Origin: Papio anubis
Taxonomy: Eukaryota; Chordata; Mammalia; Primates; Cercopithecidae
Reading direction: 5' to 3'
Assembly (NCBI RefSeq): GCF_008728515.1
Contig: NC_044978.1
Span: 7,335,771 to 7,399,770, forward strand
DNA: 64,000 nucleotides
Shown here one piece after another: positions 11,313 to 23,105 of this stretch. The position numbers were made by a program, and so were the translations under genes. Each line of letters opens with the position of its first letter. Positions within the stretch are counted from its first letter, which is position 1. The notes under the pieces are model-generated. The model made no database searches and was not told the DNA's origin. It saw nothing but the letters and a program-made list of their open reading frames with translations.

Positions 11313-11419
11313 ACTGAAACGACTCTTCTTCAAAAATTTCCTTATAACTATCCTAGATATCTGAATAATCTATTATATGGCTTTGGTATTCACACACCAA
11401 CCCATATTCTAGTTAAATT

Positions 11420-12149
11420 TTCCTAATGACTTATTTGCAAATGCTCCTCCCATGCTCAAATCCGCATTGATTGCTACTGACGTCAGAGTAACTCCCATTC
11501 CTCAGCCTATTATTTCAGGAGACCACTCGAGTTTTATCTTGCACTTGACAAAATGGTTTTTCTCAAACATGCCCCTTCCCTTTTTTTGCCCTTTGTACAT
11601 CACGTCACTTCCTTTGCTTAGCTGCCCTTCCTCCCTTTCTTCTCTCTCCCTCTTTCTTTGTCTCTGACTTTCATAATCACTGCCATCTTCCAAGGCTTAC
11701 CTCACAAATTATGCTGTTCCATGACTTCAGTTTCCAGTCAGGCTCATATCCAATTGTTTAATGTCTTCTGTAGGATGTCCCACAAGCACCTATTTCAAAG
11801 CTGAAATAGTCCTCTTCCACAAACTCATATCTCATCCTGCATTCCCTGTGTCTATGAATGAAACCTCTCTATCCACTTAAATGCTCAACAAAAATATCTA
11901 GATGCCATTCTCGATCATCTTCTCTTATTGGCACTGTCTTCCCCCACTCACCATGTGAAATCTATCCACAGGCCCTCTGGCTAAATTGGAAATATTTTCC
12001 ATCACCACAGTCACTACCTCTGCTAATGCAATCATTATCTTTCACTTGAATGCAATATCATACCTTCCTCTATTCATGTTTTCCTCCAACACATTCTTCA
12101 CACCGCATTCAGAAACATCTGTTTAAAAATAGGATCATATTCATTTACT
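11420..12149 (+). mobile_element. Probable ancient LINE (L2-like) sequence, first part
   Basis: The text resembles the common old LINE/L2 3' UTR type ('cctcagcctattatttcagg', then a stretch with 'catgtgaaatctatccacag' and 'caccacagtcactacctc'). It is pyrimidine-rich with no long frames. The match is by general wording only, so the boundaries and family are uncertain. It continues after the Alu at 12,336. Confidence 0.35.
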
Positions 12150-12335
12150 GGCCGGGCGCAGTGGCTCACGCCTGTTATCCCAGCACTTCGGGATGCCGAG
12201 GCAGGCAGATCACCTGAGGTCAGGAGTTAAAGACCAGCCCGGTCACCATGGTGAAAACATCTCTACTAAAACAAAACAAAACAAAAAAACGAAAAACAAC
12301 AACAACAACAAAAAACAAAACACACAGACACACAA
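12150..12335 (+). mobile_element. Alu left arm followed by an A-rich tail
   Basis: Starts 'ggccgggcgcagtggctcac', runs through the left arm to 'tctctactaaaa', then goes directly into (CAAAA)n/(CAA)n. The right arm is missing, so this is either a monomer-length copy or one cut at the middle linker. No convincing duplication seen. Confidence 0.85.
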
Positions 12336-12660
12336 CCAAATCCTTTACCTGATGAAAAATTTGAAAACTGTACATGACCCCCCAGTGCCATTAGGATAAC
12401 GTCCAAGCTCCTTAGTGGGGCCTACAAGATCCTTTATGACCTCGCCTCTCCTTGCAGTTTTGGCTTCAGCCGTGGTTTCCACCACTTCGGCCAGGACATT
12501 GCTCCTCTCTGTCGGAAGAGCGTCCTTCCTTGGCTAACTCTTATTTGTCCTTCCTGCCTTAACTTAGATGTCTCGTCTTCTGTCCTGAAATCTTTCCTGT
12601 CCCCTCAAGGTTGGTCATCACTTGGCTTTTGCATATATTCACTGTATCAATAAAACATAA
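12336..12660 (+). mobile_element. Ancient LINE (L2-like) sequence, second part
   Basis: Contains 'ccattaggataacgtccaag', 'ctccttagtggggcctacaa' and 'gatcctttatgacctcgcct', wording shared by many human and monkey copies of an old L2-like 3' UTR. Continues the element split by the Alu at 12,150. Confidence 0.55.
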
Positions 12661-13063
12661 TGATCACAGCAGTTATTACATTGTACATATTGTCCTAAGA
12701 ATAATTTACATTATTAAACATGATTGGTTTAATGTTGGTAGAATAACGTTGTATGTCATGCAAAGCATTTAACATATACAAAAGCATTTAACCTGACTAC
12801 AATCCAATGTAAAGACTTCTACATGTAAGAGAAAATTATAACAAAAATATATCAAAATGGGTGCAAATTTAGGTTGATGTCCAACAAAACAGTGAATATA
12901 AAACACATTTTGAATTCTAGCCTACCTTAAATGCCTTTTTACTCAACTTATCCATGTAGAAATTTTATCTATTCTTTGGCATTCCGTGTCATGTCTTCTC
13001 AAAGCCTTCCTGGACCAATTAATCAACATTAATCTCTTTCTCTCTGTATTCCCCTGGCTCTTC
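12661..13063. other. Unique AT-rich sequence
   Basis: No gene or clear repeat. The final 11 bases are the left target-site copy of the next Alu. Confidence 0.5.
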
Positions 13064-13385
13064 CTTTTTTTTCTTTTCTTTTCTTTCTTTCTTTTTTTGT
13101 TTTTTGAGATGGAGTCTTGCTCTGTCACCCAGGCTGGAGTGCAGTAGTGTGATCTCGGCTCACTGCAAGCTCCACCTCCCAGGTTCAAGCGATTCTACTG
13201 CCTCAGCCTCCCGAGTAGCTGGGATTACAGGCGCCCGCCACCAGCCTCTGTAATTTTTGTATTTTTAGTAGAGACGGGGTTTCACCACATTGCCCAGGCT
13301 GGTCTCAAACTCCTGACCTCAGCTAATCTGCCTGCCTTGGCCTCCCAAAGTGTTGGGATTACAAGGGTAAGCCACTGTGCCTGGC
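13064..13385 (-). mobile_element. AluS-type element
   Basis: Full length, minus strand, with a (TTTTC)n tail. Flanking duplication 'cctggctcttc' at 13,053-13,063 and 13,386-13,396. Confidence 0.95.
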
Positions 13386-13396
13386 CCTGGCTCTTC

Positions 13397-13656
13397 ACTT
13401 CTGATTGTATTACAGTATCATGTCCAGTGCTTACTGTGGCTACTCATAAGTAATTCTAATGCGACACATCCAAAGTCAAATGCCACCTGCCACCCTGACC
13501 CCTGAAGGCATTCCCCATGTCCCTTGTGTCTCAGTTCACACAGCACCCCATCTAGTTAACTAAGGTAGAAATTTCGATGGTCTTTCCTTCAACTCCTACA
13601 TAAAATCCATTATCAAATCCTGATGCTTCTGTTGTTCTGTAGTTAGGTCTTGAATC
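13397..13656. other. Unique or ancient-LINE-like sequence
   Basis: Weak resemblance to the L2-like text at 12,336 ('cctacataaaatccattatc'). No gene. Confidence 0.3.
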
Positions 13657-13672
13657 TCACCCCTCCTTTTCT

Positions 13673-13988
13673 TTTCTTTTCCTTTTCTTTTTTTCTTTTT
13701 CTTTTTTATTTTTTAAAGACAGAATCTCGCCCTGTCGCCCAGGCTGGAGTGCAGTGGCGCGATCTCGGCTCACTGCAAGCTCCGCCTCCCGGGTTCACAT
13801 CATTCTCCTGCCTCAGCCTCCAGAGTAGCTGGGACTACAGGCGCCCACCACTACGCCTGGCTAATTTTTTATATTTTTAGTAGAGACGGGGTTTCACCGT
13901 GTTAGCCAGGATGGTCTCGATCTCCTGACCTTGTGATCTGTCCACCTCATCCCCCAAAAGTGGGGGGACAGGCGGGGGAAACCACTCG

Positions 13989-13992
<4 letters not shown>
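13673..13992 (-). mobile_element. AluY-type element with a garbled 5' end
   Basis: Minus-strand Alu with a (TTTTC)n tail and AluY text ('ccgtgttagccaggatggtc'). From about 13,940 to 13,992 the expected Alu text is replaced by a G-rich version ('aagtggggggacaggcgggg'), next to the T run of the following Alu. Confidence 0.9.
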
Positions 13993-14019
<27 letters not shown>

Positions 14020-14297
14020 GAGAGGGAGTCTCACTCTATTGCCAACTGGAGAGTAGTGATGAGATCTCGGCTCACTGCAACCTCCGCCTCCCGGGTTCAA
14101 GCTACTCTTCTGCCTCAGCCTCCTGAGTAGCTGGGACTACAGGCGCATGCCCCCACGCCCAGCTAATTTTTGTATTTTTAGTACAGATGGGGTTTCACCA
14201 TGTTGGCCAGGATGGTCTCGAACTCTTGACCTCATGATCCGCCTGCCTCAGCCTCACAAAGTGCTGGGATTACAGGCATGAGCCACTGCACCCAGCC
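13993..14297 (-). mobile_element. AluS-type element, tandem with the previous one
   Basis: Minus-strand Alu starting with a run of 28 T. It and the Alu at 13,673 share one duplication pair: 'tcacccctccttttct' (13,657-13,672) and 'tcaccccgccttttct' (14,298-14,313). The simplest reading is that the 13,673 copy inserted into the tail of this one. Confidence 0.94.
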
Positions 14298-14313
14298 TCA
14301 CCCCGCCTTTTCT

Positions 14314-14451
14314 ATTCATGAAAGCACTATACGGACCTAGACCTTTATCACCTTATACCTGTTTCTTTGGTTCTTTGTAATAGCATCTTAAATATTTGTT
14401 GTCTCCCCTTTTCTCACCTCATCAGTACCCCCTTTCCATGCTACCAAAGTC
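14314..14451. other. Short unique spacer
   Basis: No feature recognised. Confidence 0.5.
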
Positions 14452-14767
14452 ATTTATTTATTTATTTGTTTATTTATGTATTTAATTTTGAGATGGAGTC
14501 CTGCTCTGTCACCCAGGCTGGAGTGCAATGGCACAATCTCGGCTCACTGCAACCTCCACCTCCTGGGTTCAAGTGATTATCCTGTCTTAGCCTCCAGGGT
14601 AGCTGGGATTACAGGTGCCCACCAACATGCCCAGTTAATTTTTGTATTTTTACTACAGACAGGGTTTCACCATGTTGCCCAGGCTGGTCTCAAACTCCTG
14701 ACCTCAGGTGATCCACCCGCTTGGCCTCCCAAAGTGCTGGGATTCCAGGCGTGAGCCACCGAGCCCA
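14452..14767 (-). mobile_element. AluS-type element
   Basis: Full length, minus strand, with a (TTTA)n tail at its left end. It keeps 'acccaggctggagtgcaatg' and 'gcgtgagccaccgagccc'. Confidence 0.94.
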
Positions 14768-14944
14768 GGGCGAAGTTATCTCTCATAAACATGAACCTGC
14801 TCAGATCTCTACTTTGTGATCTACAAAGCCAAACCTAATCTCCTTAGGAGGACTCACATGAGCAGTGTGCATTCAGGCACTGGACTTTCTTTTTAATCTT
14901 AATCTACTGCCTTTCTTCAATCCACTCTACAATCTTTCTTTTTT
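14768..14944. other. Unique spacer
   Basis: No feature recognised. It ends with the left target-site copy of the next Alu (14,927-14,944). Confidence 0.5.
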
Positions 14945-15557
14945 TTCTTTTGTTTGAGACGGAGTCTTGGCAGGGCACGGTGGCTCACGCCTGTAATCCC
15001 AGCACTTTGGGAGGCCGAGGTGGGCGGATCACGAGGTCAGGAGATCGAGACCATCCTGGCTAACACGGTGAAACCCCGTCTCTACTAAAAATACAAAAAA
15101 TTAGCCGGGCGTGTGGCGGCGCCTGTAGTCCCAGCTACTCGGGAGGCTGAGGCAGGAGAATGGCGTAAACCCAGGAGGCGGAGCTTGCAGTGAGCTGAGA
15201 TCGTGCCACCGCACTTCAGCATGGGCGACAGAGCGAGACTCCGTCTCAAAAAAAAAAAAAAGAAAAAAAGAAAAAGAAAAAAGAGACGGAGTCTTGCTCT
15301 GTTGCCCAGGCTGGAGTGCAGTGGCGCAATCTTGGCTCACTGCAACCTCCCCCTCTTGGGTTCAAGAGATTCTCCTGCCTCAGTCTCCTGAGTAGCTGGG
15401 ACAACAGGTGCGTGCCCCCACGCCCTGCTAATTTTGTGTATTTTTACTAGAGACAGCATTTCACTGTATTAGCCAGGATGGTATTGATCTCCTGACCTCG
15501 TGATCTGCCCGCCTCGGCCTCCTAAAGTGGGATTACAGGCGTGAGCCACTGGCCCGC
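14945..15557 (-). mobile_element. AluS/Y-type element split near its tail by an AluY
   Basis: Outer minus-strand Alu. Its first bases ('tttgagacggagtcttg') are followed by the inserted AluY, and the body resumes at 15,283. Duplication 'ctacaatctttctttttt' (14,927-14,944) against 'ctacagtcattcttttta' (15,558-15,575). Confidence 0.92.
14970..15282 (+). mobile_element. AluY nested head-on in an Alu
   Basis: Complete AluY ('gagatcgagaccatcctggc', 'ggaggcggagcttgcagtga') with an A-rich tail. Perfect duplication 'gagacggagtcttg' at 14,956-14,969 and 15,283-15,296, which is itself Alu sequence. The two Alus are in opposite orientation and could pair as an inverted repeat in RNA. Confidence 0.95.
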
Positions 15558-15794
15558 CTACAGTCATTCTTTTTAAGTAAGCTACAATCTGCTCCTCAAG
15601 CATACCTTGCCTCTTGGCAGAGGAAGTGGCCTAATAACATTTTTCTCTACGATGATGAACCAGCAAATGCAAACGAATCAAATGTTTTTTCCACCTGCTG
15701 CCTTATGGTACCCTTCCGACCACAAGCACAGCTGCATCCTGTAACTCAGTGATGGCATTGCATTGAGGAATGTGAAAACTAAAGACCGCAGACA

Positions 15795-16060
15795 CAAGAG
15801 TCAGACAGACTTCAGTTCAAATTCTGCCTCTTCCACTTTCTAGATGTGTAATTTTCAGAAAATTACTTAACTTTTTTGAGCCTCATATATGTCTGCAAAA
15901 TAGGAGTAATATGATATGCATGTCATCGGATTGTTTCAAATTGTATTAAATGAGATACTTTATGAAACATCCTATTACAGTGCTGAAATAGTAAGATCTC
16001 AAAGGCAGTGTTCCTATTGTATTCATCGTTCAATCTCTTATGGTACTATGTGTAAACACT
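15795..16060 (+). mobile_element. MIR SINE
   Basis: Good MIR text: 'agtcagacagacttcagttc', 'ctgcctcttccactttctag', 'aaattacttaacttttttga', 'attaaatgagatacttta'. Confidence 0.8.
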
Positions 16061-16325
16061 GAGTAAATACATGTTACCTGAACCAAATTTGTGGCAATTT
16101 TGAATTACCATGGTTAATACAACTGTAGCTGTTAGATGACCACTGGACTCCATGGTAATAAAGATTTAGAAATTTTCCAAACTTCAAAACTAATCATTTG
16201 AATTTGATTTAAATTGTTATGGCAAAACTGTTTTACTCCTTGATGAATGGAAATGTCAAATTCAATTAGTCATTTTAGGCAATAAATTAGTAAAAAACTA
16301 ATATTGGATCTAAAGAATTTAAAAT

Positions 16326-16410
16326 ATAGGTGTGATATAAGTAATATAAGTAATATATAAGTAATAACAAGTACTTAATAATAAGTAATAATAAGCACTT
16401 AAGTATTTCT
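16326..16410 (+). repeat. AT-rich degenerate tandem of 'aagtaata'
   Basis: Imperfect copies of 'aagtaata' or 'taagtaat' recur here. No known family. Confidence 0.6.
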
Positions 16411-17797
16411 ATTTGTATTATATATATCTACATTATATGTAGAAGAAATTGCTTATGCAATTTATACATATAGGCAAATAAATTTTACAATCAAATGTAG
16501 AATAAATAAACACTGACTTAAAAGTTATAAAAATTAAGCAGTTTTGACGGATACAAATAAAAATTAAAGTTAGTTTTTATATCCAATAATACGAAATAAT
16601 GCTTAACAGTCCTATGATATTACCTCTGGGGTTCCTAAATTCTTCTCTAATTCAATAATGTCATTATTTCTGTCACAATTTAGCTGTGTGTGAATTGGCA
16701 AATCACATTTTTTGAGTGTGGGAGACAAAAAGGTAAGTCTCCTGTTTCTGGATTATCAACAGTTCTAAAATCACCAAATATCTCACCAACAAAAATAATG
16801 GAAATGGTCTTCAGAATGAAGCTACCTTAGGATCTGTTGGGTCAATAGACAGACAAAGATATTTCCTAACACTGGGAAATACTGGGCCTTTCCCCCTATA
16901 TGTATGTCACACATATTTGTACACACATAAAATAGGATAAATCCATTATGCTTACTGGAACAGAGAAGCAATTATATCAACACAATACCCTTAGTAAGAA
17001 TTAGTTACCATCAGAGATAGAAAAAATAGCAACCATACAAATTACTCCTAATTTTTTTATATTACTTCTTGGAGAAATTAAAATACTGTGCTAGGAAATT
17101 TTAACAAAATAAGGTTTTTTAAAAACGCATCCTATATTTCATAAAATATTTTTTATTATTCTAATATATGCATTTATGGTTAAGATACAGGGGCTGTGCA
17201 AGTCAAACAAGGCCTTCCAAAGGCCACTGTTTTGGATTTTCTGCTTGGCTTCATGGCATCACTCCTGTAACTTGGTCGCCAACTGATTGATGGAATCAAT
17301 AGCTGACCCAAAGAATGACAACTATTGGCATCCACAAAATGATTTGGCTCTATACTAGATGAAGACTCGTCAAATTGATCAGATCCTATCTCTGGGAAGG
17401 TGAATGCAGAGATAAAATGGGAACATCAGTCAGCAGTGGTGGCGTAAGCAGGAGAAGCAAAGCACATGGGTACTAGACAGGGGGCTACAACGAGGTACCT
17501 ATGGCATCTCTTTATGCTCTCTCAGTTCCTTGAGTGAACAATTGTTGACATATCTTGATTGACATTCATTTCTTCCAGGTCTATTGAAATGGATTTCTGG
17601 CTTTTTCTTTCTTTGCCAAGTACCTTTATAATAATTCCTTATCACTTAAGTAACCAGAGTTGCTCTAAATCTTTACTTTCCAAAAGCACCTAATGCAATA
17701 TCCATTAGCTCTCTGAATCCAAGTTGGTTTCCTCCACATCTTTGATTAATTACTATTTACTCACAAAACTGAGCTTATAAGAAATGTCTCTTTAAAA

Positions 17798-18238
17798 ATG
17801 GGTTGTATTTATAGCAAATACATTAGCATGCATTTTTTTGTTGCAGAAATGTTTCGAATAATCATCTGTCAATCACATTTTCCTTTTGTGGGAACAGAAA
17901 GGTCAGCAAGTTGGCAAAAAAAAAAAGTGACAGCGCTGGATAGGGTTTTGGTAGGTGGGATAAAAAGTCACTTCTCATGTACACAGCTGCGAGTAATGAA
18001 TGCAACATGTTTAAGGCCTATTCTTGGATCAGTTCCCCTACATTTTAAACTCAACTTTTCTTGGCAAGATTTCTGGGGCCATACTGTGTATATGTCTGAA
18101 TTCCTTCAGCCAAAACCTCTTAATATAAAAATTCAGCAGTATTGCATTTTGTGTAGATGTCATGACTCAAAATCCAGTCTGTTTTGTGTACCACATGACA
18201 CAAGACTGACCTCTGTATTACTACAGGCTTATTTTTAG
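17798..18238 (+). other. 146-codon open frame, not supported as a gene
   Basis: Longest frame outside repeats on the + strand. The predicted peptide starts MGCIYSKYIS, is rich in Cys, His, Phe and Ser, and has no domain, signal peptide or repeat that I recognise. A second frame of 74 codons follows 20 bases later (18,258-18,482). There are no clear splice sites, CpG-rich promoter or AATAAA placed to support a transcript. Long frames of this size are expected by chance in 64 kb of noncoding DNA, so I list it only as a place to check. Confidence 0.12.
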
Positions 18239-19859
18239 CACAAAGTGGTATTTATCTATGTCATTTTCTATAGCCATAGATAAAGATGGGCACATATATC
18301 ATCCCTTAGACTTGCAGTTTACAAAGAATGTATATGGAAGGAAAGCATTTTTAAGTAAGTTAACAGAAAATGCATATCACCGCAGCCTGACTTTTACCTT
18401 AATGCAACAATTCTGTTGCAGAAAAGAGAGCCAAGTAGTTCCATCCTGGGGAATCCAGCTTCCTTGCTCTTCCAAAGGATAAGTTTCTCTCAAAATATGA
18501 CTATCCCTCCCTAAAACAAACAAAAGCTCCCTTTTGGTTGTGTAAAGTTTTCCCTCTGTATTCTGGAACTAGAACTGTATTTTAAAAATAAATTTTCAGA
18601 GAGACTGCAAATGTGATCTCAACCATTAATATCTCCTAAGGTCCAAAGTGTAAAGACAAAACAAACAAAAGTAACAACACAGATTTTGTTTAATGAGTAA
18701 AAGTAAAAAGTTGAATATTTTCCCAAGTGAAAAAAAAGTAATAATGTTTACACTGGAGTTAAATTTATGAATCCAAAAAGTCATTATTGTGAGTAGGTCT
18801 CCAAAAGTCCCTCAGCACATAAAGAATCTGAATACCAAATCCAAAACATTAACACAAAAAGATTTTGAAAATAAGCTAGAAATCATGAACAGATGCCTCA
18901 GCATGGAAGAAAATTAGAAATACAAATATGCAAAACTGAAAGGCAAATATTTTGGAAACATGTTTAGAAATTCAATATTTTTCAACAGATAATGAACATA
19001 GGGGTATTATACTTTCTATCTGGAAAGACTGGGAATGTATTCTATAAATTCAACAATTAGTTATGATTTAAATTATACTTGTCAAAGTATTAACTCTAGG
19101 TTCAGAATCACGTCAAGCTTAAAAATCCTTATCAGGCTGGATAATGGAATAATAAGAGGTTTGTATACAGTATTAGTTAAAGAAAATGATCTGGGCCCTG
19201 AAAGTATAAAGACATTGAAATAAATATCGTGAAATATTCTAAATATTCTGAAATACATGCAACTATTTTATATGAATGACCAGATCAATCACAATTTGAT
19301 TTTCATTTCTAATAAAAGTATGGTGCTCATTATCTGGGGTCATTTGAAAAGAAAATCAAGATGATTAAAGAAGTCCTTCACTCATGTTTTTCTTTCTATT
19401 TGTGCAAAGAGATCTGCATAAGTATCAAGGATGGAACGGCAGTCCTCAGTCATTGTCTTTAGAAGCCATCTTCACTGTCTTTAGGTTGTTTCTTTGATTT
19501 TATAATTTTTTTTTTAGTATAGCATACACTTTCTTCATTAGTTCTTCAAAGTCAAAGATTCAAAACTAGATAAAATACTACATTCTCAGTGGTTCTTCTC
19601 CAATATAGGCCTTTGGACCAAGCTACCCACTCAACCAATTACTTTCTCAAGTAAACTGATTTCTTTGTCACTGTAGAATATTGCACAGTATCCACAAGAG
19701 CTGAACTCATGGTTCACACATAAATATTGGCCCTGCTTAAAGTCAAAAGAGACATTTACTCCCAAACCAAATTATGTTTAGATGTTGTGGAAAGAAATGC
19801 ATTATAAACCATTATAAAAATTCTAATACCCTCAATACCCTCAATTTCCACTTTGAGTG

Positions 19860-20160
19860 TTTTTTTTTTTTTTTTTTTTTGAGATGGATTCTTGCTCTGT
19901 TGCTCAGGCTGGAGTGCAATGGCACTGTATCAGCTCACTGCAACCTCCACCTCCCAGGTTCAAGTGATTCTCCTGTCTCAGCCTCCTGAGTAGCTGAGAT
20001 TACAGGTGTGCACCACCAGGCCTGGCTAATTTTTGTATTTTTAGTAGAGACGGGGTTTCACTATATTGGTCAGGCTGGTGTCAATCTCCTGACCTCGTGA
20101 TCTGCCCATCTCTGCCTCCGAAAGTGCTGGGATTACAGGCGTGAGCCATCGTGCCCGGCC
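19860..20160 (-). mobile_element. AluS-type element
   Basis: Full length, minus strand. Duplication 'cactttgagtg' at 19,849-19,859 and 20,161-20,171. Confidence 0.96.
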
Positions 20161-22698
20161 CACTTTGAGTGCTTTTAATCGAACTTTTGGTTGAAAATTC
20201 ACTTGAATTCATTCAGCGAAAGAGGGCAATATATTTTGATAGAAAGAATGGAAGAACAATGTTTCAGAGAGGAACCAGGGATCAATCTGATCATGACTAA
20301 CCATCCTTGTGGGTACTTTTGAAACATCTGTATTTCATCAGGAACTCCAGAAAAGGTAGCACATACTACAATGGAAACATTTCCTCCAAGCCCTTCCCTT
20401 TTTAATGGAATGTTTTACCATGATTTGTTTTATATGTTTGACAGAAAATAAATTACTAAGATACAGGAGATTATCTGAAGATTTGTGATTCTTACAGAGG
20501 AGGTTAATATGAGTTAGACAAGATCAGCATTTAGGATATATAGGAAATACAAATGCTTCCAGTCATTGTCTTAAGCAACCAGAACAATTTGGGTTGTTTG
20601 ACTTTTTTGAAGAAATAAAAATAAGGAACATATTGCTCCAGAGACTATAATGGAGTCCAACATAATCACCCAAATTATTTAAAAATGTTACTTATCTTCT
20701 GAAGCCATTTTTAAACAGCACAACAGCTAGGATGGAGTAAAAAGTAAAGAGTTAATGAATCATATAGTTCTTTCCTTAGACTATTTTCCTCATTAATACC
20801 AGCCACAAAATGCAAAAATAAACATTCTCATATAACCTGAAAATAAGGGTCGATGTACAAGTACTCAATTTTGAGGAGACATCTCAAAAAATCTTTCTTA
20901 TTCTACATTATACCATGTCATCAAAGAGAATTGTCAGTTTTTACATACTAGTTCTATACTCACTTGGGGCTTATCTAGTGAGGTTAAATATAATTTTAAG
21001 ATATCATAATGTCAGCAAAAAATTTAATTAGTTCAGAAAAACAGCATTTTTCTCTATATTACTACTCTTTCTCCCTTTTAATTCCTTTTAACCTCAATTG
21101 CTTTAAAACAATCATAAAATAATCTGTGGCTAACTAAGAGGGAGAAGGATGGGGATACCCTATCTTGCCCCTAGCAAACACACTTACTTTTCTGTGGAAT
21201 TAACTTAAAAAGAGGCCAATTTAGTTTGTTTTAGGCAGATTGTATGCTTTTGTCCATGCATTATTTCTTTTAATGGTGGCCAGGTTGATGCAAAGTCCTC
21301 ATATTAAACATGTGTTTGAAATATTCTGACATTAAGTATTTTTGGTCATGTATAGTTTTAAAAAAAATTAGGCCCAACCTAGAGATGATACTAATAGTCA
21401 AAAATGAAAAAAAGTATAAAAAATCAAAATCAACAGTGAAGATAATTTCCTTCAATATTAGCTTTCTAAGGAGTAAACGCTAGAAAGAGTGATTTTAACT
21501 GAAAGATTCAAATCTGGGAAAGATGCAAATGCAAATTGCCATTAAAGATTTATTAAGGTATTTTAATGCTTGAATTTATAACAAACATTACATTTATATT
21601 TTTGCTTTTTCATGTTTTCAAAAAGAGTTCCTAGTTGAATTGCCACTTTTTATATGTATGTGTTTTAAATTTTAATTAGCTTTTTAAATTTAATTGTAGA
21701 TATTGCAACCAAAGAAAATACAGAAAAAATTAGTCCAGTCAACTAGGTGAAGTAGAATTGAATGACCATTCTTGGGTTTCTACATACAGGGATTCTTTTC
21801 TTCCCATGTGTTTGATTTTATACTCATTACAAGTGAAAACTGCTTTTCAAAAATATACCGTACTTGTGGGTCACTGTTATTCCCGTCTTAGTTTTTCCCT
21901 TGAGTTATAGAACATGGTAAGATAAAGTGATACAACTGTTAAATTTCTTTTTTTCCATTAAGTACAATCTGGTGAAATAATGACTAAAGTTAATGTAAGG
22001 CATATGTTTAATGCTGAACTTACATGAAAGCAAAGAAAACATCTAAATATATTTTCTCATGCCTTATAAGAAGTCTATTAGAATATATTAAAACTATTTT
22101 AAATCTTACAATATGGCTTATTAACAACTGCCAAAAAGATTCTCTCAAAATTAAACATATTATTGTTATGGTTGATAATAAACAGGTGTTTCTTGTTTCA
22201 AAAATAAGTTGGCCATCTTGAAGTTTGGGGTATTAACATATGAAGTTTTGCATATTTTTTTTTTTAAAGAGTATTTTACACTGGCATTGTTCTCTCATCT
22301 AGTGCTCATTTCTAACTTTTAGTTTCTTACTTCATTGGGCTTTGTTGACTCCATTTTTAAAGTCTCAGGAGTGAGCACAATTTTCCAGAACACTACATCC
22401 TTAATACAGGACATCACCAAAGAGTCGGAAAGAATAATGCAACCACATTTATTGACCACAGCTGTGAAAACTTTTATACTATGGATTTCACATATTCAGA
22501 GGGATTTGAGATTCAACTTTAACTTGTACAAATATAAGGTGATCTGGAAAAAAGAATTTTAAAGATGTGAAGGAGTGGCTAATATTTTCTTTTCTTCTCC
22601 AGCACCTCTTCTTCTTAAGGTCCTATTTCAAAATACTTTATACAACCTGAGCAGACCTCTGAAAAGAAAATGATAGGAAAGAAATGTTTAAAAATTCA

Positions 22699-22719
22699 TA
22701 CACACACACACACACACAC
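22699..22719. repeat. (CA)n microsatellite
   Basis: About ten CA units within the unique block. Confidence 0.9.
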
Positions 22720-22914
22720 GAACAAAACTGAACAGGAAAGGTCATGACAGCAGGTAAGAGATGCTGACAAATTTTGGAAGGTAGAAAACAAATTAATTTT
22801 ATTGATCACAGCTTTAAAACCATCTATCTACCATCTGTTTTGTAAATGGAAGAAATGAGAGTTCAGAAACGGAGTCCAATTGTTGAGGCAGTGTTATTTC
22901 AAGATTAGGAACAA

Positions 22915-23105
22915 AGCCTCTGGATGGAGACCAACTCTGCTACCTACGAGCCCCATGACCTCCACAACTTCGACTTTCCATGCCTCAGTTGCCTCGTTTG
23001 GAAAAAGGGGGCAACAACAATAAAACCCATTTCATAAAATTGTGAAAAGTGAGTTAACATACATGTGGCATGCTTACAAGGGTGTCTGGAAAACGGTGAG
23101 TGATT
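22915..23105 (+). mobile_element. MIR SINE
   Basis: 'gcctctggatggagaccaac', 'gcctcagttgcctcg', 'ttgtgaaaagtgagttaaca' and 'agggtgtctggaaaacg' follow the MIR order. Diverged. Confidence 0.65.

Larger units (their letters stand above)
15576..19848. other. Repeat-poor unique block
   Basis: Over 4 kb with only an old MIR (15,795-16,060) and an AT-rich direct repeat (about 16,326-16,410). No supported gene. The longest non-repeat + strand frame in the window (17,798-18,238) lies here and is listed separately. Confidence 0.5.
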
